Of a stretch of 64,000 nt of DNA, positions 37,708-47,049 are shown one piece after another. The translations under genes and the position numbers were made by a program. The DNA comes from Corynebacterium lowii (GTDB lineage: Bacteria; Actinomycetota; Actinomycetes; Mycobacteriales; Mycobacteriaceae): positions 124,001 through 188,000 of the forward strand of contig NZ_LKEV01000004.1 of the NCBI RefSeq assembly GCF_001412085.1. Reading direction: 5' to 3'. A model generated the notes under the pieces. That model saw only the letters and a program-made list of their open reading frames with translations. It did no database searches and had not been told where the DNA came from. Each line of letters starts with the position of its first letter. Position 1 is the stretch's first letter.

Positions 37708-37759
37708 GATCTTCCTTCCGATCTATGGAGAATGTTCGTTCTGTATGGCAATGATGTAC

Positions 37760-37783
37760 CCGTTCGTGAAACTTGTCAAACGG
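37760..37783. promoter_or_regulatory. Candidate operator between membrane-protein gene and TetR gene
   Basis: An imperfect inverted repeat with outer arms CCGTT and AACGG and a TGAAACTTGT-like centre, 24 bp in all. It lies 26 bp before the TetR start and 53 bp before the divergent gene, where one dimer pair could control both directions. Weakly supported. Confidence 0.4.
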
Positions 37784-37808
37784 AATGTTCATTTTTTATT
37801 ATTGGCCC

Positions 37809-38381
37809 ATGCCAAAACTCAGCAAGGAACGCCGCCAGCAGCAAAGACAGCGCATTATCGACGCCACCGTGGCGATGGCTCTAGAACGGGGCATAGCCAA
37901 TGTGTCGATGGCGGACATCATCAAGGCCTCGGGAATGTCTGCTGGGGCTATCTACGGTTATTTCCCCAGCAAGGAAGATGTTTTTCTGGCTATGGCGGAG
38001 CAGGTTCTGCGGCACAGGAGAATGGCCTTGAACGACGTCATGGAGCAAGAAGTCATCCCCTCCCCGCAGGAGCTTTTTCCCACTATGGTCTATAACCTCG
38101 TGGAATCCGGTGCCGGGTTGGTCCTCCAAGTATGGGGTTATGCGCTGGGGGACGAGAGAATCCGCGAGGTGGTAGGTGGGCTGCTCAATGAGGGGCTGGA
38201 AGCCCTAGAGAAGTACCTTGCCGCCTGGTACCGCCAGGAGGGGAGGGAGGATATGGCGGCGTCGGCAGGTGAACTCGCCTCCGCGGCTTTTGCGATGGCG
38301 CAGGGAATGTTGGTGCAAAACGCCATCGGAGGAGTGGACCCCACGAACATAGAATTGGGGCTGAAAAAAATGCTAGAGTAG
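37809..38381 (+). CDS. TetR family transcriptional regulator
   Basis: 190 residues from ATG 37809 (MPKLSKERRQQQRQRI). The TetR DNA-binding domain spans ~9-60: IIDATVAMALERGIANVSMADIIKASGMSAGAIYGYF has the full helix-turn-helix and the Tyr-Phe recognition end. The effector domain is unassigned. It lies just before a DHA2 exporter gene (37 bp) and opposite a YhgE-like gene, so control of drug efflux is likely. Earlier in-frame starts overlap the operator region and are rejected. Confidence 0.9.
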   Translation: MPKLSKERRQQQRQRIIDATVAMALERGIANVSMADIIKASGMSAGAIYGYFPSKEDVFLAMAEQVLRHRRMALNDVMEQEVIPSPQELFPTMVYNLVESGAGLVLQVWGYALGDERIREVVGGLLNEGLEALEKYLAAWYRQEGREDMAASAGELASAAFAMAQGMLVQNAIGGVDPTNIELGLKKMLE

Positions 38382-38418
38382 CGATTTTTGGTTTAGTGTT
38401 CTTAGAAAGGATCGTCCT

Positions 38419-39966
38419 TTGGTATCTAGCGATTCCCCTGGTGGACCTCACCGCAGCCCGGAAGGAACAACCGAGGAAACCTCGGCCGAGGAGGCGAAAC
38501 TCCCTGGCTCCGTGATCGTGGTGCTGGTGCTGCTTGTTTTCGCTGCCATGATGATGTTTCTCAATGAGACGATCCTCTCCGTGGCCCTGCCCGCCATCAT
38601 GGCGGACTTTGGCATCACCGCAGACATCGCCCAGTGGCTCACCACCGGGTTCATGCTCACGATGGCCATTGTTATCCCCACCACCGGGTACCTGCTGCAA
38701 AGGCTGAGTACCCGCACCATCTTCTTCACTGCGCTGAGCTTCTTTCTTACCGGTACCGTGGTGGCGTCGATAGCCCCCGCCTTTGGGGTACTGCTGGCGG
38801 GTCGCGTGCTTCAGGCGGTGGGCACGGCGCTCATTATGCCGCTGCTGATGACGGTGGCCATGACCGTGGTGCCCCCGCAGCGGCGTGGCACGGTGATGGG
38901 CACCATCTCCATCGTGATGGCCGTGGCCCCGGCGCTCGGCCCCACAATCTCCGGGCTGATTCTGGACGTGCGCTCCTGGCACTGGCTCTTCCTGGTGATG
39001 ATTCCGCTGGTGGTTGTGGTGCTGATCTGCGGCATGATTTTCCTGCGCAATATCGGAGAAACCGCCAGCACCCCGCTCGATGCCCTCTCCGTGGTGCTTT
39101 CCGCCGTGGCCTTCGGCGGTCTCATCTATGCGTTGAGCTCCCTGGGCGAGCTCTTCGATTCCCAGAGCACCCAGCGCGGCACGGTGCTGGCGATCCTCGC
39201 GGTGGGCCTGGCGGCGCTGGTGGCCTTCGTGCTGCGTCAGCGTTCCCTGATTCCCTCCGGGCGGGCGCTGCTCGACCTGCGCGTTTTTGTGCTGCGCGAT
39301 TTCACCATTCCGGTGGTGGTGATTCTCATGGTCTTTGGCGCCCTCCTCGGCGCCGTGACGGTACTGCCCATCTATCTGCAAACCTCCTTGGGCTTCTCGG
39401 AAAAGACCACCGGCCTGATCCTCCTGCCCGGCGGCCTGCTCAATGGCCTGCTGGCTCCCTTTGTGGGGCGGATCTTTGACCGGGTGGGGCCGCGTCCGCT
39501 GCTGCTTCCCGGCGTGGTGCTGCTGGTGGGCACCCTGGCCTGGATGACCACGCTGAGCGAGCACACCTCCCTGGGCACGGTGGTGACCATGCACGTGCTC
39601 TTCTCCATGTCCCTGGGCCTGGTGCTCACCCCGCTGATGACCACGGCGCTGGGTGCCCTGCCCGCGCACCTTTATGGGCATGGTTCGGCCTCCCTGAACA
39701 CTCTGCAACAGCTGGCCGGTGCGATGGGTACCGCGCTGCTCATCATGGTGCTCAGCCGGACTTCACAGTCGGCGCTGGAAAGCGGCAAGGCCGTGGAGGC
39801 GGCCACGGCCCAGGGCACGCACAATGCCTTCCTTTTGGCTACGGTCTTTGCGGTGGTGGCCCTGGTGCTGGCTTTCTTTGTGCGCCGGGTGGGCGCGGAG
39901 CAGGGCACGGCACCGGGATCGCAGGGTACAGCGCAGGGCTCGCAGGACGCGGCACCGGGTGAGTAG
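38419..39966 (+). CDS. DHA2 family (EmrB/QacA type) MFS drug:H+ antiporter
   Basis: 515 residues and about 14 transmembrane helices. Family motifs: LNETILSVALPAIMADFGI (motif D1-like, with Asn/Glu in helix 1), QWLTTGFMLTMAIVIPTTGYLLQRL (motif A region), the motif C-like GPTISGLILDVRSWHW, and NTLQQLAGAMGTALL. TTG 38419 is the start, with AGAAAGGA 7 nt upstream. The C-terminal tail has a short imperfect repeat (QGTAPGS, QGTAQGS). It is probably repressed by the upstream TetR protein. The exported compound is unknown. Confidence 0.88.
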   Translation: MVSSDSPGGPHRSPEGTTEETSAEEAKLPGSVIVVLVLLVFAAMMMFLNETILSVALPAIMADFGITADIAQWLTTGFMLTMAIVIPTTGYLLQRLSTRTIFFTALSFFLTGTVVASIAPAFGVLLAGRVLQAVGTALIMPLLMTVAMTVVPPQRRGTVMGTISIVMAVAPALGPTISGLILDVRSWHWLFLVMIPLVVVVLICGMIFLRNIGETASTPLDALSVVLSAVAFGGLIYALSSLGELFDSQSTQRGTVLAILAVGLAALVAFVLRQRSLIPSGRALLDLRVFVLRDFTIPVVVILMVFGALLGAVTVLPIYLQTSLGFSEKTTGLILLPGGLLNGLLAPFVGRIFDRVGPRPLLLPGVVLLVGTLAWMTTLSEHTSLGTVVTMHVLFSMSLGLVLTPLMTTALGALPAHLYGHGSASLNTLQQLAGAMGTALLIMVLSRTSQSALESGKAVEAATAQGTHNAFLLATVFAVVALVLAFFVRRVGAEQGTAPGSQGTAQGSQDAAPGE

Positions 39967-40047
39967 GGGGCGTCGGATAGCGCTCCGGGGGCTCCGGCTG
40001 GGCACTGAGCCGCCGGGGTGCGTGCGGGGGATTTAGTCAGGTTTTGA

Positions 40048-40074
40048 GGGCTGTTCGCTACCGGCGTACAGCCC
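40048..40074. promoter_or_regulatory. ClgR-like operator upstream of clpC
   Basis: A 27-bp palindromic stretch with arms GGGCTGT and ACAGCCC around TCGCTACCGGCGT. The core CGC-n5-GCG matches the ClgR consensus (CGCYNANRGCG) at all but one position. ClgR is the known activator of clp protease genes in corynebacteria. It ends 127 bp before clpC. A terminator for the upstream MFS gene is possible but there is no real T-run. Confidence 0.65.
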
Positions 40075-40201
40075 TTTGAACTGGGCATATGCCGCTTTTT
40101 CGGGGGTTTGCGGGGTCTGGGTGGTTCCAGGTGCATTTTTTCGCCCCACCTGGGCGTTACAGTGGGTGCAACAAAAGAACGAGTAGCAAGGGGTTTAGTA
40201 C

Positions 40202-42817
40202 ATGTTCGAGAGGTTTACGGATCGCGCCCGCCGCGTGATCGTCCTGGCGCAAGAAGAAGCCCGGATGCTCAACCACAATTACATTGGCACCGAGCACATC
40301 CTGCTCGGCCTCATTCACGAGGGCGAGGGCGTGGCCGCCAAGGCCTTGGAGTCGATGGGCATTTCGCTTGACGACGTCCGCCGGGAGGTCGAGGAGATTA
40401 TCGGCCACGGGACGCAGCCGCACACCGGCCATATCCCCTTTACCCCGCGCGCCAAGAAGGTGCTGGAACTTTCCCTGCGCGAGGGCCTGCAAATGGGCCA
40501 CAAGTACATTGGCACCGAGTTCCTGCTGCTGGGCCTCATCCGCGAGGGCGAGGGCGTAGCCGCGCAGGTGCTGGTGAAGCTGGGCGCGGATCTGCCGCGC
40601 GTGCGCCAGCAGGTTATCCAGTTGCTTTCCGGTTATGAGGGTGGTCAGGGTACCAACCCGGAGAATAGCCAGCCGAGCAATTCCGGCCCCGTGGGCGCGG
40701 GTGCTGCCGCTGGTCCCGGTGGTGGAGGCGGCCGCGGTGGTTCCTCCGGGGATCGCTCTAATTCCCTGGTTTTGGACCAGTTTGGCCGCAACCTCACCCA
40801 GGCCGCCAAGGACGGCAAGCTCGATCCCGTGGTGGGGCGCGAGAAGGAAATTGAGCGCGTGATGCAGGTGCTCTCCCGCCGCACCAAGAACAACCCGGTG
40901 CTCATCGGTGAGCCCGGCGTGGGTAAGACCGCCGTGGTGGAGGGCCTGGCCCTGGACATCGTTAACGGCAAGGTGCCGGAGACGTTGAAGGATAAGCAGC
41001 TTTATTCCCTCGACCTGGGCTCCCTGGTGGCGGGTTCGCGCTATCGCGGTGACTTCGAGGAGCGCCTGAAGAAGGTGCTCAAGGAGATCAACCAGCGCGG
41101 GGACATCATCTTGTTCATCGATGAGATTCACACGCTGGTGGGTGCCGGTGCCGCCGAGGGCGCTATCGACGCCGCCAGCCTGCTCAAGCCCAAGCTGGCT
41201 CGCGGTGAGCTTCAGACCATCGGCGCTACCACCCTGGACGAGTACCGCAAGCACATCGAAAAGGACGCCGCCTTGGAGCGCCGCTTCCAGCCGGTGCAGG
41301 TGCCGGAGCCCTCGGTGGAACTCTCCGTGGAAATCTTGAAGGGCCTGCGTGATCGCTACGAGGCGCACCACCGCGTGTCCATCACGGACTCCGCGCTAGA
41401 GGCCGCCGCCCGGCTTTCCGACCGCTACATCAACGACCGCTACCTGCCCGATAAGGCCGTGGACCTCATCGACGAGGCCGGTGCTCGCATGCGCATCAAG
41501 CGCATGACCGCCCCGGAGGGCCTGCGCGAGGTGGACGAGCGGATCGCCGCCGTGCGCAAGGAGAATGAAGCCGCTATCGACGCCCAGGACTTCGAGAAGG
41601 CCGCGGGTCTGCGCGATAAGGAGCGCAAGCTGGGTGAGGAGCGCTCCGAGAAGGAGAAGCAGTGGCGCGACGGCGACCTTGACGAGATCGCGGAGGTGGG
41701 CGAGGAGCAGATTGCCGAGGTGTTGGGCAATTGGACCGGTATCCCGGTGTTCAAGCTCACCGAGGAGGAGTCCTCGCGCCTGCTGAACATGGAGGCGGAG
41801 CTGCACAAGCGGATCATCGGCCAGGACGACGCCGTGAAGTCCGTCTCCCGAGCCATTCGCCGCACCCGCGCCGGGTTGAAGGACCCCAAGCGCCCCTCCG
41901 GTTCCTTCATCTTCGCCGGTCCCTCCGGTGTGGGTAAGACGGAGCTGTCCAAGGCGCTGGCGGAGTTCCTCTTTGGTGAGGAAGATGCCCTGATTCAGAT
42001 TGATATGGGCGAGTTCCACGACCGCTTCACGGCCTCGCGCCTCTTCGGTGCTCCCCCCGGATACGTGGGTTACGAGGAAGGCGGCCAGCTTACCGAGAAG
42101 GTGCGCCGCAAGCCCTTCTCCGTGGTGCTCTTTGACGAGATCGAGAAGGCCCACAAGGAGATCTACAACACCCTGCTCCAGGTGCTTGAAGAAGGCCGCC
42201 TGACCGACGGCCAGGGCCGCGTGGTGGACTTCAAGAACACCGTGCTTATCTTCACCTCCAACCTGGGTACCCAGGACATCTCCAAGGCTGTGGGCATGGG
42301 CTTCACCGGCTCCTCGGAGAACGACGAAGCCGCGCAGTACCAGCGCATGAAGAACAAGGTGCACGATGAGCTGAAGAAGCACTTTAAGCCCGAGTTCTTG
42401 AACCGCATTGATGACACCGTGGTGTTCCACCAGCTCACCCAGGATCAGATCGTGGAGATGGTGGAACTGCTCATCGGGCGCGTGGAGAAGATGCTGGCCG
42501 CCAAGGACATGGGCATCGAACTCACTGAGAAGGCCAAGGCCCTGCTGGCCAAGCGCGGCTTCGATCCGGTGCTGGGTGCCCGTCCGCTGCGTCGCACGAT
42601 CCAGCGCGATATTGAGGACGCGATGAGTGAGAAGATCCTCTTTGGCGAGCTGGGCGCCGGGGAGATCGTCACGGTGGACGTGGAAGGTTGGGATGGCGAG
42701 TCCAAGGAGACTCAGGACGCCAAGTTCACCTTCACTCCGCGCCCCAAGCCGCTGCCGGAGGACGCCTTTGCCGAGGTGGAAGAGGAAGTTCGAGAGGTGA
42801 CTCAGGACGCTAAGTAA
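40202..42817 (+). CDS. clpC: ATP-dependent Clp protease ATP-binding subunit ClpC
   Basis: 871 residues. Two Clp_N repeats occupy ~1-145, followed by a Gly-rich linker. AAA-1 has Walker [10 protein letters not shown] (~237-245). The UVR-like middle segment [19 protein letters not shown] lies near 460, and AAA-2 has Walker [10 protein letters not shown] (~573-581). The C-terminal ClpP-contact motif region includes MGFTGSSE. It is shorter than many ClpC proteins (~925) mainly in the C-terminal tail. It unfolds substrates for ClpP1P2. It starts ATG 40202 after AAGGGG. A ClgR-like site lies upstream. Confidence 0.96.
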   Translation: MFERFTDRARRVIVLAQEEARMLNHNYIGTEHILLGLIHEGEGVAAKALESMGISLDDVRREVEEIIGHGTQPHTGHIPFTPRAKKVLELSLREGLQMGHKYIGTEFLLLGLIREGEGVAAQVLVKLGADLPRVRQQVIQLLSGYEGGQGTNPENSQPSNSGPVGAGAAAGPGGGGGRGGSSGDRSNSLVLDQFGRNLTQAAKDGKLDPVVGREKEIERVMQVLSRRTKNNPVLIGEPGVGKTAVVEGLALDIVNGKVPETLKDKQLYSLDLGSLVAGSRYRGDFEERLKKVLKEINQRGDIILFIDEIHTLVGAGAAEGAIDAASLLKPKLARGELQTIGATTLDEYRKHIEKDAALERRFQPVQVPEPSVELSVEILKGLRDRYEAHHRVSITDSALEAAARLSDRYINDRYLPDKAVDLIDEAGARMRIKRMTAPEGLREVDERIAAVRKENEAAIDAQDFEKAAGLRDKERKLGEERSEKEKQWRDGDLDEIAEVGEEQIAEVLGNWTGIPVFKLTEEESSRLLNMEAELHKRIIGQDDAVKSVSRAIRRTRAGLKDPKRPSGSFIFAGPSGVGKTELSKALAEFLFGEEDALIQIDMGEFHDRFTASRLFGAPPGYVGYEEGGQLTEKVRRKPFSVVLFDEIEKAHKEIYNTLLQVLEEGRLTDGQGRVVDFKNTVLIFTSNLGTQDISKAVGMGFTGSSENDEAAQYQRMKNKVHDELKKHFKPEFLNRIDDTVVFHQLTQDQIVEMVELLIGRVEKMLAAKDMGIELTEKAKALLAKRGFDPVLGARPLRRTIQRDIEDAMSEKILFGELGAGEIVTVDVEGWDGESKETQDAKFTFTPRPKPLPEDAFAEVEEEVREVTQDAK

Positions 42818-42840
42818 TTTCCCCTGGTAAACAGGTAGGG

Positions 42841-44469
42841 GTGAAGAACTTAAGCGACCTACACAAGGAACTCACCCGTCTTGATGGCAAGCCCTACGGG
42901 GCTTACCGCGATCTCACGGGTGCCACTTACGATCTGGGCGCGGGGGTGGAGTTCACTCTCGACCGCGCCCAGGTTGATCCCTATGCGCCGCCTTCGCTAG
43001 CGCATCTGCACGTGCCCTTTGACCTGAGTGCTTATCAGGAGCGCGGGGAGAAGGTGGCGGCTGCGGATTACTTCACCCGCGCCTTTGACCGCGCGGCGAA
43101 GAGTAGCCGGGACATCAACATTGGCCGGATTGGCCAGCAGGTTCTAGAGCGCACCACTGCCGAGGTATATGAGGATCACCTTCTTCTGCGCTTTACCGTG
43201 GGCCTTCCGGCGGCGGGGCGCCGGATTAAGGGTCACCTGGCCGCCTCGATCCTCACCGAGACGTTGCCGGAGGTGGTGGAAGGCGTCCGGGGCGTCGATA
43301 AGCAAGCCCTGGAGCGGCACGTGGTGCTCTACCGTGACCAGGAGTGGCTGCGCGCGCAGCTGCCGGAACTAGGGCTGGTGGCCTTCGTGGGGGAGGGGGC
43401 GGTGTTGCCGCGCCGATCGGGGGATAGCGATGAGCCCCTGGCCGAGGCCGTGCCCTTTGCCGCCCCGCCCACGCTGCGCCGCGAGGTGACCTTGCCGAGT
43501 GGGCGCACGCTCACCGGTATGGGGGTGCCGGAGGGCGTGACCGTGATCGTGGGCGGTGGTTACCACGGCAAGTCCACTCTCTTGCGCGCCATTGAGCGCG
43601 GCGTGTACCCCCACATCGAGGGCGATGGGCGCGAATGGGTGGTCACGCGGCCTGCGGCTGTGTCCGTGCGCGCTGAGGACGGGCGCGCGGTCAGCGGTGC
43701 GGACATCTCCGCCTTTATCAACAACCTGCCCTCCGGGGAGGACACCACGGCCTTTTCCACCACCAACGCCTCCGGCTCCACCTCCCAGGCGGCGAACTTG
43801 GTGGAGGCCATCGAGGCAGGGGCGGATGCCCTGCTCATTGACGAGGACACCTCCGCCACGAACTTCATGATCCGCGACGAGCGCATGCGCGCACTCATCA
43901 GCGCCGACCGCGAGCCGATCACCCCCTTCGTGGATACCGTGCGCGCCCTCTACCGCGACGCCGGGGTATCCACCGTGCTCGTGGCGGGCGGCTCCGGGGC
44001 CTTCTTTAGCGTGGCCGATCACGTGATTGCCCTCGACGCCTACCGCGTAGCCGACGTCACCGAACGCGCCCACGAACTCGGCGGCGAGCCCCCGCAGGAG
44101 GCCGGCGAGTTCCGCCCCGGCGCCCCGCGCGTGCCCACCGGGCTCAGCGCGCCGGGCAAGCGCAAGCCCGCCGGGGCCAAGGGCCGCACCCTGATCCGCT
44201 ATGGCAAGACCGGCATCGACCTCGGCCCGGCGGAACAACTGGTGGACCAGGCCCAAACCCTCGGCATTGCTCACGCCATCGACTACCTGGAAGGCGTGCT
44301 GGGGGAGGTGCCCCTGCGCCGGGCGGTGGAGGAACTAGAGGCGCTTATCGACGCCCAGGGCCTCGCCGCACTCTCCCCGCGCAAGGGGCACCCGGGGCTT
44401 TATGCCCGGCCGCGCCGCCACGAGATCATGGCGGCGGTGAATAGGTACCGGGGGTTGGAGGTTCGCTAA
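42841..44469 (+). CDS. ABC-class ATPase (COG3044 / MRB1590-like)
   Basis: 542 residues. The P-loop is VIVGGGYHGKSTLLRAIERGVY (~236-257), the ABC signature-like segment is NASGSTSQAANLVEAIEAGAD, and Walker B is ALLIDEDTSATNFMIRDERM (~337-356). A VLVAGGSGAFFSVADHVI switch region follows. Members are conserved predicted ATPases of unknown function; a eukaryotic relative is a trypanosome RNA-editing factor. The GTG start lies 23 bp after clpC, so the two are probably cotranscribed. Confidence 0.85.
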   Translation: MKNLSDLHKELTRLDGKPYGAYRDLTGATYDLGAGVEFTLDRAQVDPYAPPSLAHLHVPFDLSAYQERGEKVAAADYFTRAFDRAAKSSRDINIGRIGQQVLERTTAEVYEDHLLLRFTVGLPAAGRRIKGHLAASILTETLPEVVEGVRGVDKQALERHVVLYRDQEWLRAQLPELGLVAFVGEGAVLPRRSGDSDEPLAEAVPFAAPPTLRREVTLPSGRTLTGMGVPEGVTVIVGGGYHGKSTLLRAIERGVYPHIEGDGREWVVTRPAAVSVRAEDGRAVSGADISAFINNLPSGEDTTAFSTTNASGSTSQAANLVEAIEAGADALLIDEDTSATNFMIRDERMRALISADREPITPFVDTVRALYRDAGVSTVLVAGGSGAFFSVADHVIALDAYRVADVTERAHELGGEPPQEAGEFRPGAPRVPTGLSAPGKRKPAGAKGRTLIRYGKTGIDLGPAEQLVDQAQTLGIAHAIDYLEGVLGEVPLRRAVEELEALIDAQGLAALSPRKGHPGLYARPRRHEIMAAVNRYRGLEVR

Positions 44470-44511
44470 AAGCCCTCCGGCACTCGCGCCGGGCCGCTAG
44501 TATTTCTTGCC

Positions 44512-45750
44512 ATGATGAGAACGCTGCGGGGCTTGGAGGGCTTTGGCCGATTTTGGGCCGCGCACACTGTTTCCGTTCTGGGCACTAATACTGGCTTGAT
44601 TGTTATTCCGTTGCTTGCCCTGAATGTGGCCGGGGCCTCGGTATTCCAGATGGGTTTATTGGAGGCCGCGGAATCTCTGGCGGTGCTTTTCTTTGGGCTT
44701 TTTATTGGCCGCGTGGCCGATGAGATGGGAGGTGACCGCTCCATCATTGCGGCCAACCTGCTCCGGGCGCTGTTGCTCATCACCATTCCCGTGGCCTATG
44801 TCCTGGGCAGCGTGAGTTTTATCCACATATTCCTGGTGGTCTTTGCGCTGGGCGCGGCCTCGCTACTCTATGAAAGCGCGATGTCCACCATCGTGGTGCG
44901 GAGATTCCCCAAGAAAGCGTGGCCGCAGGTCAATTCCGCCGTGGAGGGAAGTAACTCCGTCACGGAGGTGGCCGGGCCTGGAATTGGTGGGCTTCTGGTA
45001 CAGGCGGTGGGGGCGCCGCTGGCGGTACTCCTGGACGTGTGTACCTACCTGGTGAGCAGTTTTCTCTTTTTCCTGGGGCGGGGTGCGGGGAGCTCTCGTA
45101 CCGAGGATTCGGGGGAATCCTCTGGCGGTGCGCTGAGTGGTCTGCGCCTGGTGTGGCAGGATAAGGGGCTGCGGGCCATCTTCCTCTCTGCGGCGCACTT
45201 TAACTTCTTTGCCGCGGGATTCTCGGCGGTGCTGACGTACTACATGGTGCGCGACCTCGGCTTTAGCTCAGCGTTAGTGGGCCTCGCCAGCGTGGGTTCG
45301 GGAATATTCGGCGTGGTGGCCACGCTGGTGACCAGCCGCCTCATGGCTCGGTACCCCACCCCGCTGCTGTACTTCCTCTCCTACGCGCTCGCGGGGGTCT
45401 TTGCGCTGCTGGTCCCGGTGGCCTTTGTGGTTGAGGGAACCGCAGTGCGGTTCCTCCTGGTATCCCTGGGACTGGCCGGATGGGCCTTTGCCATCGTGGT
45501 GAACCTGGTGATGAGTGAGACGATCAAGCAGCACAACACCCCAGAGACGATGATCGGGCAAGTCTCCTCCGCGATACGTTGGGGCACCCTCGGCGTGGTG
45601 CCCTTCGGAGCGGTGGCGGGTGGTTACCTCGGTGGAACCATTGGTTCGACGGCCTGCCTTATCGTTATGTGCTTCGGGCTCATAGCGGCCGTGACCTGGC
45701 TTTTCATCGGCGGTGACATGCGAAAAGTAGATATTCGTACCCTGGGATAG
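44512..45750 (+). CDS. MFS transporter (MFS_3-type exporter)
   Basis: 412 residues with about 12 transmembrane helices. It resembles the enterobactin-exporter-like MFS_3 group: FWAAHTVSVLGTNTGLIVIPLLAL (helix 1), FFGLFIGRVADEMGG (motif A with GRVAD), and NSAVEGSNSVTEVAGPGIGGLLVQ in the middle. TAGTAT at 44498-44503 places transcription initiation at ATG 44512 (leaderless). The substrate is unknown. It is probably independent of the upstream ATPase gene. Confidence 0.85.
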   Translation: MMRTLRGLEGFGRFWAAHTVSVLGTNTGLIVIPLLALNVAGASVFQMGLLEAAESLAVLFFGLFIGRVADEMGGDRSIIAANLLRALLLITIPVAYVLGSVSFIHIFLVVFALGAASLLYESAMSTIVVRRFPKKAWPQVNSAVEGSNSVTEVAGPGIGGLLVQAVGAPLAVLLDVCTYLVSSFLFFLGRGAGSSRTEDSGESSGGALSGLRLVWQDKGLRAIFLSAAHFNFFAAGFSAVLTYYMVRDLGFSSALVGLASVGSGIFGVVATLVTSRLMARYPTPLLYFLSYALAGVFALLVPVAFVVEGTAVRFLLVSLGLAGWAFAIVVNLVMSETIKQHNTPETMIGQVSSAIRWGTLGVVPFGAVAGGYLGGTIGSTACLIVMCFGLIAAVTWLFIGGDMRKVDIRTLG

Positions 45751-45813
45751 GCGGCTGCCTTTGGTAGGGTTCGAGGATAGATTCTTTCCGCACGCAAAGA
45801 GGAGATGAGCGCG

Positions 45814-45984
45814 ATGGGTCTGCAATACCGCCAGCGCAAAAAGACGGGCAAGAACAGCTGGATCAACCTCTCCGGTTCCGGGGCCTCGGCCTCCACCAAG
45901 ATCGGCCCGGTGACGGTGAATAGCCGGGGCGGCTTCTGGGTGAACCTGCCCGGTGGATTGAACTTCAGGGGGCGCTGGAAGTAG
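45814..45984 (+). CDS. DUF4236-like small protein
   Basis: 56 residues, beginning MGLQYRQRKKTGKNSW and rich in Gly, Ser and aromatic residues, with a two-strand pattern INLSGSGASASTKIGPVTV ... NSRGGFWVNLPGG. It matches the small DUF4236 domain of unknown function. AAAGAGGAG lies 9 nt before ATG 45814; the in-frame ATG 45805 is too close to that ribosome-binding site. A strong hairpin follows directly. Confidence 0.75.
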   Translation: MGLQYRQRKKTGKNSWINLSGSGASASTKIGPVTVNSRGGFWVNLPGGLNFRGRWK

Positions 45985-45985
45985 G

Positions 45986-46027
45986 GGAAACCTTCGAGTG
46001 AGCCTACAAGCTCACTCGAAGGTTTCC
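45986..46027. terminator. Long hairpin terminator after the DUF4236 gene
   Basis: A perfect 18-bp stem (GGAAACCTTCGAGTGAGC / GCTCACTCGAAGGTTTCC) with a 6-nt loop. It starts 1 bp after the stop and separates the conserved genes from the AT-richer accessory segment. The convergent XRE gene ends 23 bp beyond it, so it may act in both directions. Confidence 0.8.
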
Positions 46028-46050
46028 ATTCCGCTGTTGGAATATTGATT

Positions 46051-46881
46051 TTATAATTTCTTCTGAAGAATATTTAACGCGCTTTCCTTTTGATGCTCCT
46101 GCTGAGAGCTGTAGAGGATGAGGGTTGAGTGTGGATCGCTCAGTAGGGTTGCGGTCTCGAAATTGAGGATGAAATTTCCTGTGTCTGGGTGGTGGAACAT
46201 TTTTGTCCCACTCTTATGGTAATAAACGTTATGTGTTTGCCAGCGTTCATTGAACTCATGCTCTTGGGTTAGGTGTTCTAGTAACTTTCTGAGTTGATCG
46301 CTGTGGGGATTTTCTCCCGATGCGCTTCGGATTAGGCTGACGGTATCGTTTGCCACTTCATCCCATTGCGGGAATAAAATACGGGATTCGGAATCCTGAA
46401 AGAGGAAACGGGCAAAGTTATTTTCCCATTCCTGGTTTTTGAATACGGGTTTGTATAGTTCGTGCCCCAATGGGTTTGTTTGCTTTATGTTGAGGAGCGG
46501 GTCGAGAATTATTGCAGCAACTCCTGTCATCTGGCCGAGTATATGGCCAAAGTTTTTATTCTTTTGTCTTGCCTTGACAGGTTCTTGATTTGCACTGCGG
46601 GCAAGGTTGTAAAGATGAGACTTTTCATCTTCATTAAGTTGTAGGGCCTGGGTGAGTGATTCGAGAACGCTGTTTGATACGCCGCGGAGTTCTCCTCTTT
46701 CCAAACGTCCATAGTAATCGGCGCTAATTCCGGCAAGCATGGCAACTTCTTCTCGGCGGAGACCTGGGACTCGTCTGCGTTCTCCGTATGTGGGCAGGCC
46801 GACATCAGAGGGCGTGATTCGAGAACGACGAGATATGAGGAAATTATGGGCGTTAGTTTCATTGTTCACGGAGGTCAGCAT
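46051..46881 (-). CDS. XRE family regulator with MmyB-like ligand-binding domain
   Basis: 276 residues. The helix-turn-helix near 36-70 contains RRRVPGLRREEVAMLAGISADYYGRLERG, which is the diagnostic start of the MmyB group, followed by the ligand-binding domain (~105-270) with DPLLNIKQTNPLGHEL and the late HPDTGNFILNFETATLL. These regulators often sit opposite a single oxidoreductase or hydrolase gene that they control, as here. Codon use is much richer in A/T at third positions than in neighbouring genes, suggesting acquisition. GGTTT-GGT-AAACC at 46922-46934 is a possible operator. Confidence 0.88.
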   Translation of the reverse strand: MLTSVNNETNAHNFLISRRSRITPSDVGLPTYGERRRVPGLRREEVAMLAGISADYYGRLERGELRGVSNSVLESLTQALQLNEDEKSHLYNLARSANQEPVKARQKNKNFGHILGQMTGVAAIILDPLLNIKQTNPLGHELYKPVFKNQEWENNFARFLFQDSESRILFPQWDEVANDTVSLIRSASGENPHSDQLRKLLEHLTQEHEFNERWQTHNVYYHKSGTKMFHHPDTGNFILNFETATLLSDPHSTLILYSSQQEHQKESALNILQKKL

Positions 46882-46921
46882 AGCCGATGGTGTCGCTCGA
46901 TAGGGTGGTCTGTCAGTACAT

Positions 46922-46934
46922 GGTTTGGTAAACC
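46922..46934. promoter_or_regulatory. Small inverted repeat between XRE-MmyB gene and hydrolase
   Basis: GGTTT and AAACC arms with a 3-bp centre lie 41 bp upstream of the regulator start and 116 bp before the divergent hydrolase. The size is small, so chance is possible. It is listed because divergent MmyB pairs usually share an intergenic operator. Confidence 0.3.
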
Positions 46935-47049
46935 CTTACTGGATTGTTTTTCTTGCCTTACGCTCGTTTGGAGTGTTGCTGAAAGCGGCACGCCTTGATG
47001 CTCATGAGGGTGTTTGAGGAAGAACTTTGTGGTCTTAGGAAGGCTGAGA

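Noticed and set aside
37773..37808. Longer TetR protein starting at ATG 37773
   Set aside because: The extra residues are hydrophobic and unlike TetR N-termini. The start would overlap the operator candidate, and ATG 37809 gives the standard family N-terminus.
40048..40074. Terminator for the DHA2 exporter gene
   Set aside because: The hairpin is followed by only TTT then GAACTGG. The internal CGC-n5-GCG core fits a ClgR site better.
40157..42430. Long minus-strand frames opposite clpC
   Set aside because: Mirror frames of a highly biased gene; no ribosome-binding site or family similarity.
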